A DNA stretch of 64,000 nt, from the NCBI RefSeq assembly GCF_019038595.1, contig NZ_JAHOPF010000003.1:372001-436000 (forward strand), written 5' to 3'. The stretch is from Kaistella soli. GTDB lineage: Bacteria > Bacteroidota > Bacteroidia > Flavobacteriales > Weeksellaceae. The notes below the pieces were generated by a model. That model searched no databases. It saw only the letters and a list, made by a program, of their open reading frames with translations, and was not told where the DNA came from. How positions within the stretch are numbered: the first letter of the stretch is position 1; every line of letters starts with the position of its first letter. Below, in pieces: positions 24,796 through 32,191 of the stretch. A program made the translations under genes and the position numbers.

Positions 24796-26196
24796 TCAGG
24801 ATTTCATATTTTCGCCGTCTTTTGAATGAAGGCGACGGAAAACAAAACCTGAAAGAACGGTAAGAATACCAACCACAAAAAAGGTGTAACGGAATGCCAG
24901 ATGAGGATTTCCGTGAAGTAAAGCGGTGTTGTTTTCGAAAAGTTTCAGCACAATTAATCCAAAAGCAATTCCGAAACCGATTGCCAGCTGCTGGTTGACG
25001 GCGAGTAATGAATTTCCGCTGCTGGTATGGGAATTCCGCAGATCTGCGATAGAAATGGTATTCATCGAAGTAAACTGAATGGAATTGAAAAACCCCAGTA
25101 CCGCAATAATGGGCACATACCAATAAATTGAAGAATGCATTCCGGGAATGCCAAGACAGCAGATTAAAATTCCGATGATAAAAGTATTGGTCATTAAAGT
25201 TTTCCGGTAGCCGAATCTGTTTAAAATATTGATAACAGAGGATTTTCCGAACATTGCAGTTAAAGCCATTGGAGCGACAATCCAGCCGGAAATTACAGCG
25301 CTTTCGCCATAAGCAATCTGAATCATCAACGGCAAAAGCAACGGAATTGCGCTGATTCCTAATCTTGTTGCCAGGTTGCCTAAAATTCCGACGCGAAATG
25401 TTCTTACCTTAAATAAATTTAGCGGAAATATCGGATTTTTGGTTTTGCTGGCGTGTTTGTAATAGTAATAAATCATCAGAAAACCCAAGATAAAAATCAG
25501 TAAAACCGTGGTTGTGTTTGCTGTATTGCCGAACAGTTCCAGTGATATGGAAAGCAGAAGGGAAGCGGAGGCGAAAATGAGAAAACCTTTCAGATCAAAT
25601 TCTGCCGCGATTGATTTGTAATTCGGCATGTATTTTAAACCCAGAATAATCCCAAGTAATCCAATCGGAATATTGATGATAAAAATCCAGTGCCAGGAAA
25701 GATAATCGACCATGTAACCGCCGACTAACGGACCGAGAACAGGCCCGATGAGTGCAGGAACAATTGCGAAATTCATCGCTTTTACCAATTCGTTTTTAGG
25801 AAAAGCTTTCATGAGCGCAAGTTTTCCCACCGGTGTCATCAAACTTCCGCCAACGCCCTGAATCACCCGTGAAATAACCAAATGCGTTAAGTTCTGCGAA
25901 AGTGCACAAAACAAAGACCCCAAACTGAAGATAACCAGGGAGAAAATAAATATTTTTTTTGTTCCGAATTTGTCTGCCAAAAATCCGCTGACCGGCATAA
26001 ACAAAGCTAACGTCAATACATAACTGATGATTGCGTTCTGCATGTTGAGCGGCGATTCGTTTAAATCTTTTGCAATGGATGGGAGCGAGGTGTTGAGAAT
26101 GGTAGAATCCAGCATCTGCATAAAAATTGCCGTGCCCAAAATCAAAGGGAGATATTTTTTTACAGATGTATTCTGGATTTCATTTTTTGCAAGCAT
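24796..26196 (-). CDS. MFS transporter, DHA2 (drug:H+ antiporter, 14-helix) family
   Basis: 466 residues with about 13-14 hydrophobic helices. It has the DHA family motif VISRVIQGVGGSLMTPVGKL (about residues 105-125), the antiporter motif C in ALIGPVLGPLVGGYMVD and the start LGTAIFMQMLDSTILNTSLP. It probably exports toxic compounds with proton exchange. No regulator or membrane fusion protein gene is adjacent. The ATG at 26196 lies 4 nt after a -7 box, so the mRNA may be leaderless. It closes the stress block. Confidence 0.9.
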   Translation of the reverse strand: MLAKNEIQNTSVKKYLPLILGTAIFMQMLDSTILNTSLPSIAKDLNESPLNMQNAIISYVLTLALFMPVSGFLADKFGTKKIFIFSLVIFSLGSLFCALSQNLTHLVISRVIQGVGGSLMTPVGKLALMKAFPKNELVKAMNFAIVPALIGPVLGPLVGGYMVDYLSWHWIFIINIPIGLLGIILGLKYMPNYKSIAAEFDLKGFLIFASASLLLSISLELFGNTANTTTVLLIFILGFLMIYYYYKHASKTKNPIFPLNLFKVRTFRVGILGNLATRLGISAIPLLLPLMIQIAYGESAVISGWIVAPMALTAMFGKSSVINILNRFGYRKTLMTNTFIIGILICCLGIPGMHSSIYWYVPIIAVLGFFNSIQFTSMNTISIADLRNSHTSSGNSLLAVNQQLAIGFGIAFGLIVLKLFENNTALLHGNPHLAFRYTFFVVGILTVLSGFVFRRLHSKDGENMKS

Positions 26197-26200
26197 CAAA

Positions 26201-26208
26201 CAAATTTA
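26201..26208 (-). promoter_or_regulatory. -7 promoter box of the MFS gene, 4 nt before the ATG
   Basis: Minus strand TAAATTTG, then TTTG, then ATG. It directly adjoins the asnB terminator hairpin. No -33 box visible. Confidence 0.5.
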
Positions 26209-26240
26209 AAAAAAAAATCCCGTGGAAAATTACGGGATTT
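26208..26240 (-). terminator. Terminator after asnB
   Basis: AAATCCCGT (26216-26224) pairs with ACGGGATTT (26232-26240); on the minus strand a T run follows, then the MFS promoter box. Confidence 0.85.
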
Positions 26241-26264
26241 AAAATGCTGATTTGATATGAAGAA

Positions 26265-27935
26265 TTAATAACTGTCTTCGTGAACGCTGATCACAGCCCT
26301 TCCGCTTGGGTCATTAGCATTTTTAAAAGCTTCGTCCCATTCCAGCGCAATTGGTGTTGAACATGCAACTGACGGAACAGAAGGAACTGTCGCTGCGGCT
26401 GTTTCGCTTGGGAAATGTTCTTCAAAAATAGTTCTGTACCGGTATTCTTCTTTGTTTTGTGGCGTGTTCAGAGGGAAACGGAATTTTGCATTTTCCATCA
26501 TTTCATCGCTTACTTCCTTTTCGGCGAGTTCCTTCAGTGAATCAATCCAGGAATATCCTACGCCATCAGAAAACTGTTCTTTCTGTCTCCACACGATACT
26601 TTCCGGAAGCAAATCTTCAAATGCTTTTCTCAAAACCCATTTCTCCATTTTTCCTTCGGCTTTGCTGATCATTTTATCTTTCGGGTTTACTGTCATCGCT
26701 ACATCCATAAATTCCTTATCCAGAAAAGGAACTCTGCCTTCAATTCCCCAACTCATCAAGGCTTTGTTGGCTCTCAAACAGTCGTAAAGGTGAAGTTTGC
26801 CCAGTTTTCTTACTGTTTCGTCGTGGAATTCTTTGGCATTCGGGGCTTTATGGAAATAGAGATATCCCCCAAAAAGTTCATCGCTTCCTTCGCCGGAAAG
26901 CACCATTTTTATTCCCATTGATTTAATGACTCTTGCCAACAAATACATCGGCGTAGAAGCCCGAACGGTGGTTACATCATAAGTTTCAAGATGATAAATT
27001 ACATCGCGAACAGCGTCCAAACCTTCCTGTACGGTGAAATGCACTTCATGGTGAATGGAACCAATATGATCTGCGGCTTTCTGTGCGGCCACTAAATCCG
27101 GCGAACCTTCCAAACCTACGGCAAAGCTGTGAAGCCGAGGATACCAGGCTTCCTGAGTGTCGCCGCTTTCAATTCTGTTTCTAGCGTATTTGGCGGTTAC
27201 CGCGGCAATGATGGAAGAATCCAAACCGCCGGAAAGTAAGACTCCATATGGAACGTCGCTCATCAGCTGGCGGTGCACTGCGGCTTCGAGACTTTTTCTG
27301 ATGGCTGAAATATCGGTTATATTGTCTTTTACATTCTTGAAATCTTCCCACTCTCGGTGATACCATTTCTGCATTTCATAACCGTCTTTGCTGTAAAGAA
27401 AATGTCCCGGCAGAAAAGTTTCTATGGTTTTGCAAACACCTTCCAGCGCCTTAAGCTCAGAAGCGACATAATAATTTCCATTTTTGTCCCAACCCTGATA
27501 AAGCGGGCAGATTCCCATATGGTCGCGGCCAACGAGATAAACCTCATTTTCCATGTCATAAAGAGCGAAGGCAAAAATTCCGTTGAGTTTTTCGAGGAAA
27601 TCTTTTCCGTCTCTGCGGTATAAAGCCAAAATCACTTCACAGTCGGAATGGGTTAAAAATTCGTAATCGGGGAATTCTGCGCGCAGTTCCTGGTGGTTAT
27701 AGATTTCGCCGTTGACTGCCAATACTACTTTTCCGTCTTTGGTAAAAAGCGGCTGTTTTCCGGAAGTTGGATCCACAATTGCCAGTCGCTCGTGGGAGAA
27801 AATTACTTTTTCGTCCTGGAAAATTCCGCACCAATCCGGGCCGCGGTGACGGATTTTCTTGGACATTTCTAATATTTGAGGACGAAGAACGTCCGTTTTT
27901 TGTTTTGCATCAAACAGGCATACAATTCCGCACAT
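26265..27935 (-). CDS. asnB: Asparagine synthase B (glutamine-hydrolysing)
   Basis: 556 residues. It begins MCGIVCLFD, where Cys2 becomes the N-terminal nucleophile after Met removal. The glutaminase domain has HRGPDWCGIF and LAVNGEIYNH, and the synthase domain the PP-loop SGGLDSSIIAA (about residue 235). It makes asparagine from aspartate, glutamine and ATP. The last 35 residues (PSVPSVACSTPIALEWDE..) form an extra tail that is also seen in AsnB-type enzymes. It has a terminator and a good promoter, so it stands alone. Confidence 0.95.
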   Translation of the reverse strand: MCGIVCLFDAKQKTDVLRPQILEMSKKIRHRGPDWCGIFQDEKVIFSHERLAIVDPTSGKQPLFTKDGKVVLAVNGEIYNHQELRAEFPDYEFLTHSDCEVILALYRRDGKDFLEKLNGIFAFALYDMENEVYLVGRDHMGICPLYQGWDKNGNYYVASELKALEGVCKTIETFLPGHFLYSKDGYEMQKWYHREWEDFKNVKDNITDISAIRKSLEAAVHRQLMSDVPYGVLLSGGLDSSIIAAVTAKYARNRIESGDTQEAWYPRLHSFAVGLEGSPDLVAAQKAADHIGSIHHEVHFTVQEGLDAVRDVIYHLETYDVTTVRASTPMYLLARVIKSMGIKMVLSGEGSDELFGGYLYFHKAPNAKEFHDETVRKLGKLHLYDCLRANKALMSWGIEGRVPFLDKEFMDVAMTVNPKDKMISKAEGKMEKWVLRKAFEDLLPESIVWRQKEQFSDGVGYSWIDSLKELAEKEVSDEMMENAKFRFPLNTPQNKEEYRYRTIFEEHFPSETAAATVPSVPSVACSTPIALEWDEAFKNANDPSGRAVISVHEDSY

Positions 27936-27995
27936 AGGTTTTATGATTTTATCCCGATCTTCATCAGGAGATAATTAATAATTAAAATTCTAATG

Positions 27996-28030
27996 CAAAC
28001 TTAGAGTAAATGTTTATAAAACGAAACAAA
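27996..28030 (-). promoter_or_regulatory. Promoter of asnB
   Basis: Minus strand: TTTG (28030-28027), 23-bp spacer, TAAGTTTG (28003-27996). The leader to the ATG is about 60 nt; I see no clear riboswitch or attenuator in it. Confidence 0.6.
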
Positions 28031-28163
28031 AAATTGAAATATGGGAATATTTTACTGTAATTAAGTTTAAAAGCGGAAAAAGTTCAGTTGAAAAGGAAGT
28101 TTTCATGTTTTTGATTGAAAATTTTTAGAAGCACGAAGGTTGGGGGAGAAGCGTTTTTTCTTA

Positions 28164-28234
28164 TAGCCCCGATTGCAGCGGCATCCTTTTGCGGAACGAA
28201 GTGCAGCAAAAGATATAGCGGAAAGCGGGACCGG
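28164..28234 (-). repeat. Dispersed intergenic repeat, class A copy 1
   Basis: On the minus strand this 71-nt element starts CCGGTCCCGCTTTCCGCT, forms the hairpin CTTTTGC..GCAAAAG and ends GGATGCCGCTGCAATCGGGG plus CTA. It matches the element at 46120-46190 with 4 differences. Two of these exchange G-C for A-T in the inner hairpin stem. It fills part of the 381-bp gap between asnB and the rsmB-type gene; the rest of that gap holds the asnB promoter, a terminator and otherwise AT-rich DNA without a gene. Downstream (28231-28260) another short dyad, GGACTTC../..GTCCGGT, adjoins it. Confidence 0.8.
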
Positions 28235-28266
28235 ACTTCAAACAAAGCGTATGTCCGGTTGCTCCT

Positions 28267-28299
28267 AAAAAAAGCCATTTCAACTGAAATGGCTTTTGT
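28267..28299 (-). terminator. Terminator after the RsmB-type methyltransferase
   Basis: AAAGCCATTTCA (28271-28282) pairs with TGAAATGGCTTT (28285-28296); the minus strand continues with seven T. Confidence 0.9.
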
Positions 28300-28316
28300 A
28301 TTTATTAAAGTAATTA

Positions 28317-29522
28317 TTAAGCGTTTCTTCCGATCAGTGCCATGTAGAAGCCGTCGAAGCCTTCACTTGGCATCACTTTTTCTTCTTTGATTAAAGTGAA
28401 TCCCTGGTTGTTTTTGAGGAATGTCTCCACCTGTTCATTGTTTTCGCTGGGCAAAATAGAACATGTCGCGTAGATCATTTTTCCGCCTTTTTTAAGCATT
28501 TTGCTGTAATCCTGAAGGATCTGCTGCTGCTCATTTTTAATTCTGTCGATAAAATCCTGATCGATTTTCCATTTGGAATCCGGATTTCTTTTCAAAACTC
28601 CCAAGCCGGAACAAGGCGCATCGATCAGCACACGGTCGGCTTTCTCGTGAAGTCTTTTGATGACTTTATTGTCCTCGATAAAGCGGGTTTCGATATTGTG
28701 AGCGCCGGCTCTTTTCGCACGGCGTTTCAGTTCTGCAAGTTTCCACTCATAGATATCCAGCGCGATGATCTGTCCTTTGTTTCTCATCAAAGCTGCCAAG
28801 TGAAGGGTTTTTCCGCCGGCTCCTGCACATGCATCTACAACCCGCATTCCTTCCTGAACATCCAGAAGTTCACCGATTTTTTGCGAAGAAGCGTCCTGAA
28901 CCTCGAACAAACCATCCTTGAAAGCTGAAGTAAGAAATACGTTTTTCTTTTCCTCAAGCTGAACGGCATCAGGATAATTTTTGATCTGGAAACTTTCCAC
29001 ATTTTCGTCTCTCAAATCGGAAACAAGTTCTTTAGCGGTTGTTTTCAGAGTATTTGCACGAAGAATCGTTGGTGCCTGCTCATTAAGCGCATACATTTCT
29101 CTTTCCCAGTTTTTGCCGAGTTCTTTCTCCAAAGTTTCAGCCAGCCATTCAGGAATTGAATATTCAATCGCTTTTGTCGGTACTGTGTTTTTCTTGAGTT
29201 TATTGAGGATATCCGCATTTTTTATTCCGTCGAACTCCTCGAATTTTTTATAATGCGTTTTTGTCCAAAGGCAGTATGTCAGAATCAGTTTATAGATATT
29301 GTTCGGTTTTACGCCTTCTCCCATATAATATTCGAGGCGTTTTTTCCATCTGATAATGTCGTAAAAGATCTGCGAAACCACTTTTCTGTCTTCGCTTCCC
29401 CATTGTCTGTGGGCTTTTAAAAGTCTTTCTATAACCTTATCGGCATATTTTCTGTCCTGAAAGAATGTTTCTTCTAAAGCGTCGTGAATTCCTATCAGTA
29501 AGTTTCTGTGTATGAGTTCCAT
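28317..29522 (-). CDS. RsmB/NOP-family RNA (cytosine-5) methyltransferase
   Basis: 401 residues. The C-terminal Rossmann domain has VVDACAGAGGKTLHLAAL (SAM motif I, about residue 215), VLIDAPCSGLGVLKRNPDSKW (motif IV, catalytic Cys) and YATCSILPSENNEQV (motif VI, second Cys). The N-terminal domain is an extended RsmB-like part. The family makes m5C in 16S rRNA (for example C967) or tRNA; the target site is inferred, not shown. It is a single-gene transcript with its own terminator. Confidence 0.92.
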   Translation of the reverse strand: MELIHRNLLIGIHDALEETFFQDRKYADKVIERLLKAHRQWGSEDRKVVSQIFYDIIRWKKRLEYYMGEGVKPNNIYKLILTYCLWTKTHYKKFEEFDGIKNADILNKLKKNTVPTKAIEYSIPEWLAETLEKELGKNWEREMYALNEQAPTILRANTLKTTAKELVSDLRDENVESFQIKNYPDAVQLEEKKNVFLTSAFKDGLFEVQDASSQKIGELLDVQEGMRVVDACAGAGGKTLHLAALMRNKGQIIALDIYEWKLAELKRRAKRAGAHNIETRFIEDNKVIKRLHEKADRVLIDAPCSGLGVLKRNPDSKWKIDQDFIDRIKNEQQQILQDYSKMLKKGGKMIYATCSILPSENNEQVETFLKNNQGFTLIKEEKVMPSEGFDGFYMALIGRNA

Positions 29523-29640
29523 TAAATGATTTTAAATTTAAGTTTCAGAATTTGTATCCTGAAATTTTTGCAAAAATACGGAATTTAAAACAGAATTAAT
29601 TGAATGATTTAGCTCTAAAAATTTTGTGGAATTCCGCATC

Positions 29641-29671
29641 TTGACAGGGATCATAAAATAGCTTACTTTTG
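29641..29671 (+). promoter_or_regulatory. Promoter of the YjdM/PhnA-like gene
   Basis: TTG at 29641-29643, 20-bp spacer, TACTTTTG at 29664-29671, 19 nt before the ATG at 29691. One of the best matches to the flavobacterial promoter in the window. Confidence 0.75.
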
Positions 29672-29690
29672 TGTAACAAAAATTAAAGAA

Positions 29691-30023
29691 ATGAGCGATA
29701 CAATCCTTTGCCCGAAATGCAAGTCGGAATTTACTTATGAACAGGATAATCTGCAGGTATGTTCCCAGTGTTTTCATGAGTGGGACCCGAAAGAAACAGA
29801 TAATGCCGATACTATTCTGGATATGAACGGCAACGAACTGCAAAACGGAGATTCTATCATCGTCATGAAAGATTTACCTGTAAAAGGCGCGCCGAAACCG
29901 GTAAAAGCGGGAACAAAGGTTAAAAATATCCGTCTACGCCCAGATTCTGATCATAATATCGACTGTAAAATTGATGGTTTTGGAGCGATGGCTTTAAAAT
30001 CGGAATTTGTGAAGAAAGCTTAA
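29691..30023 (+). CDS. yjdM: YjdM/PhnA-like zinc-ribbon protein
   Basis: 110 residues. The N-terminal zinc ribbon is CPKC (about residues 7-10) with CSQC (about 25-28), followed by HEWDP. The C-terminal SH3-like domain has VMKDLPVKG, KAGTKVKNIRL and IDGFGAMALKSEFVKKA, the standard PhnA/YjdM ending. Despite the historic link with alkylphosphonates, its function is not settled; there are no phosphonate genes here. Monocistronic, with its own promoter. Confidence 0.93.
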   Translation: MSDTILCPKCKSEFTYEQDNLQVCSQCFHEWDPKETDNADTILDMNGNELQNGDSIIVMKDLPVKGAPKPVKAGTKVKNIRLRPDSDHNIDCKIDGFGAMALKSEFVKKA

Positions 30024-30296
30024 TTCCAGAAATGTAAGATCATAGTAGGAACAGGCTTTAAGCGTGTTCCTACGTGTTTATAAGGCACAAAAAAAAAGGA
30101 AAGATTTGGACAGGGTACTTTTCCAGACTTGGTTGTCCTGAATAAACGGGACTAATTTCGTCTTAAAGGCAGAAAGAGTATTAACCAAAAATTTCCTTAA
30201 TCGGGAAGTGTAAAGTTAATAAATTCTTTTCAAAATTCAAACCAAATCAGGAAAGTAAAAAGACAAAAATGTAAATGTAAGAGTTTTAAGCTGACC
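30024..30296. other. Noncoding gap with a hairpin, no gene seen
   Basis: 273 bp between yjdM and the convergent ABC gene. GTAGGAACA (30045-30053) pairs with TGTTCCTAC (30065-30073) and encloses GCTTTAAGC, but no T run follows, so it is not a standard terminator. The rest has many stops in all frames and no recognised motif. Whether it is a decayed gene or a small RNA cannot be decided. Confidence 0.5.
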
Positions 30297-31250
30297 CTAT
30301 TTTTTAAATTGGATATTCACGTGATTTTCCAGTTTCTCGCCGGTATAGATCACCAGTTTTTTTTCCTGTAAGAAGATTTTATTCCAGTAATGGTTGCCTG
30401 CAAACCGGCTTTCCAAAACCTCTGCTTTCATTTCCTGCTGAATATTTTCGGAATCCGAAATTTTGAGTTCAGTCGGATACCAGAAGTTTCCTGTAAGATT
30501 AAACTGCTTTTTTTCCTCATCAGAGAATACATTCACTTCGCCGAAAAGTTTCGCAACGTATTCATCATAAGGATTTTTATAGGTTTCCTCCGGGCTGTCA
30601 TTCTGAATTAATCGTCCGTCCCGAAGCACAATAATCTGATCAAGCCACGGCATTACTTCCTGAATTTCATGCGTGGAAATCATCATCGAGATGTTTTTCT
30701 CTTTTACATAATTAAAAAGCCTTTCCCTGAGTTCAATTTTTCGTGAAAAGTCCAGATTACTGAAAGGCTCGTCGAGTAAAAGCAGTTTTGGCATTACCGA
30801 AAGTGCTCTCGCAATAGCCACTCTCTGCTGCTGTCCGCCGCTTAAATATTTAGGCTGAACGTTCGCGTAATCTTCCAGCCCAACTACTTTCAGGAGTTCC
30901 AGAACTTTTGCTTTCTTTTCTGCCAGATTAATATTTGAAATGAACTTTCCTACATTGTCCGCAACTGTGGAATAGGGCATCAGATCGTGATTCTGCGCAA
31001 CCAGCTTCATCTCGGCTTCCCCGGGAACAATATTTTTTTTAGGACCGAAAGTGGGTTTTCCGTCAAAGATGATTTTGCCCTCTTCCCAATCCAGCAATCC
31101 GTAAATTAAATTCAATAATGTCGATTTTCCGCAGCCGCTTTCGCCTGCAAGAGCCATTATTTTTCCCTCGTTAATAGTAAGGTTGAGGTTTTGAAAAAGT
31201 TTTTTTTCAGGGGAATACGAAAAAAATAAACGTTTGATTTCTAGTAGCAT
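30297..31250 (-). CDS. Orphan ABC transporter ATP-binding protein
   Basis: 317 residues. Walker A GESGCGKSTLLNLIYGLL (about residue 36), Q-loop VAQNHDLMPYS, signature LSGGQQQRVAIARAL (about 133), Walker B LLLLDEPFSNLDF and switch HEIQEV. The C-terminal 90 residues form a TOBE/OB-like part (PTELKISDSENIQQEMKAEVLESRF), as in importers for polyamines, sulfate or metals. No permease or binding protein gene is near, so its partners must be elsewhere. A near-consensus -7 box (TATTTTCG) lies 4 nt before the ATG. Confidence 0.88.
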   Translation of the reverse strand: MLLEIKRLFFSYSPEKKLFQNLNLTINEGKIMALAGESGCGKSTLLNLIYGLLDWEEGKIIFDGKPTFGPKKNIVPGEAEMKLVAQNHDLMPYSTVADNVGKFISNINLAEKKAKVLELLKVVGLEDYANVQPKYLSGGQQQRVAIARALSVMPKLLLLDEPFSNLDFSRKIELRERLFNYVKEKNISMMISTHEIQEVMPWLDQIIVLRDGRLIQNDSPEETYKNPYDEYVAKLFGEVNVFSDEEKKQFNLTGNFWYPTELKISDSENIQQEMKAEVLESRFAGNHYWNKIFLQEKKLVIYTGEKLENHVNIQFKK

Positions 31251-31327
31251 ATTGCGAAAATAATATTTTTGAAAGTATTATGAAATTTTTTATTATTTTA
31301 GCGGAAACAATTAAATTTAACTTTCTA

Positions 31328-31990
31328 ATGAAAACGGTAATCAAAACTACGATTTTTTCGGCATTTTTTGCAGGAATTTTATTAGTTTCGTGTGGAAAAG
31401 ACAAACCTTTAACCAGCGAAGGAAACGTGGTTTCAACCACGAAGGAAGGAAGTACATTTGAATTGGATACTTTGAACAGCCGTATCGAATGGAAAGGTTT
31501 CAAAGTCGTAAAGACCGATAATACCAGCCATTTCGGAACCATACAGTTCGAAAGCGGTGATGTTACGGTAAAAGACGGGAAACTAGAAAGCGGAAAATTT
31601 GTGGCGGATATGAATTCATTAACGTCAGTGGATCTAAAGGATGATGCAGAACAGCTGAATAAGCTGAACGGGCATTTGAAAAGCGGAGATTTCTTTGAAG
31701 TTGAAAAATTTCCGACCGCTTCCTACGAAATTACGAAAGTGACTGACAATACCGCAGGCGGAGATTATAATACTTTACTGGACGGTAATCTTACGATCAA
31801 GGGCATTACAAAGCCGGTACAGTTTAATGCAAATGTATCTGTAAAGGACGGAATCGTAAGTATTGCGACCGAGCCTAAGGATATCAACAGGGAAGATTTT
31901 GGAGTGAGATTCCAGCTTCCTTTGGCAAACGGTGTCATTAAAGATGAAGTAAATCTTCAGATTTTGGTGAAGGCCATGGAAAAGAAATAA
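31328..31990 (+). CDS. YceI-family lipid-binding lipoprotein
   Basis: 220 residues from the ATG at 31328, chosen because it puts a clean lipoprotein signal (FFAGILLVSC, lipobox Cys at about residue 22) at the right distance. The YceI domain is a lipocalin-like barrel: SRIEWKGFKV, HFGTIQFESGDV, MNSLTSVDLKDDAEQLNKLNGHLKSGDFF, and GNLTIKGITKPVQFN near the middle. YceI proteins bind isoprenoid or other lipids. Expected in the periplasm, anchored by lipid. Upstream it is divergent from the ABC gene. Confidence 0.9.
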   Translation: MKTVIKTTIFSAFFAGILLVSCGKDKPLTSEGNVVSTTKEGSTFELDTLNSRIEWKGFKVVKTDNTSHFGTIQFESGDVTVKDGKLESGKFVADMNSLTSVDLKDDAEQLNKLNGHLKSGDFFEVEKFPTASYEITKVTDNTAGGDYNTLLDGNLTIKGITKPVQFNANVSVKDGIVSIATEPKDINREDFGVRFQLPLANGVIKDEVNLQILVKAMEKK

Positions 31991-32022
31991 ATTTTTTTTA
32001 TTTAAGTGTAATAAGTGATGTG

Positions 32023-32057
32023 AATCTGTCTCATTTTTTTGGGACAGATTTTTTTTT
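32023..32057 (+). terminator. Terminator after yceI
   Basis: AATCTGTC (32023-32030) pairs with GACAGATT (32043-32050), with two more pairs inside, followed by a T run. Confidence 0.9.
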
Positions 32058-32135
32058 GACAAACTTTTGTTCTTCAGGACATAAGATTAATTTTGAAGAC
32101 CGGGATTTGCCTCCTGTTTTTACCTCAAAATTTCC

Positions 32136-32143
32136 TAAATTTG
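32136..32143 (+). promoter_or_regulatory. -7 promoter box of alaS
   Basis: TAAATTTG, 48 nt before the ATG. The leader is short and I see no T-box, which is expected outside Firmicutes. Confidence 0.6.
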
Positions 32144-32191
32144 CATGCTTACAAAAAAAGCCAAAGCAACCGCTAAAAGCAAAACCTAACT

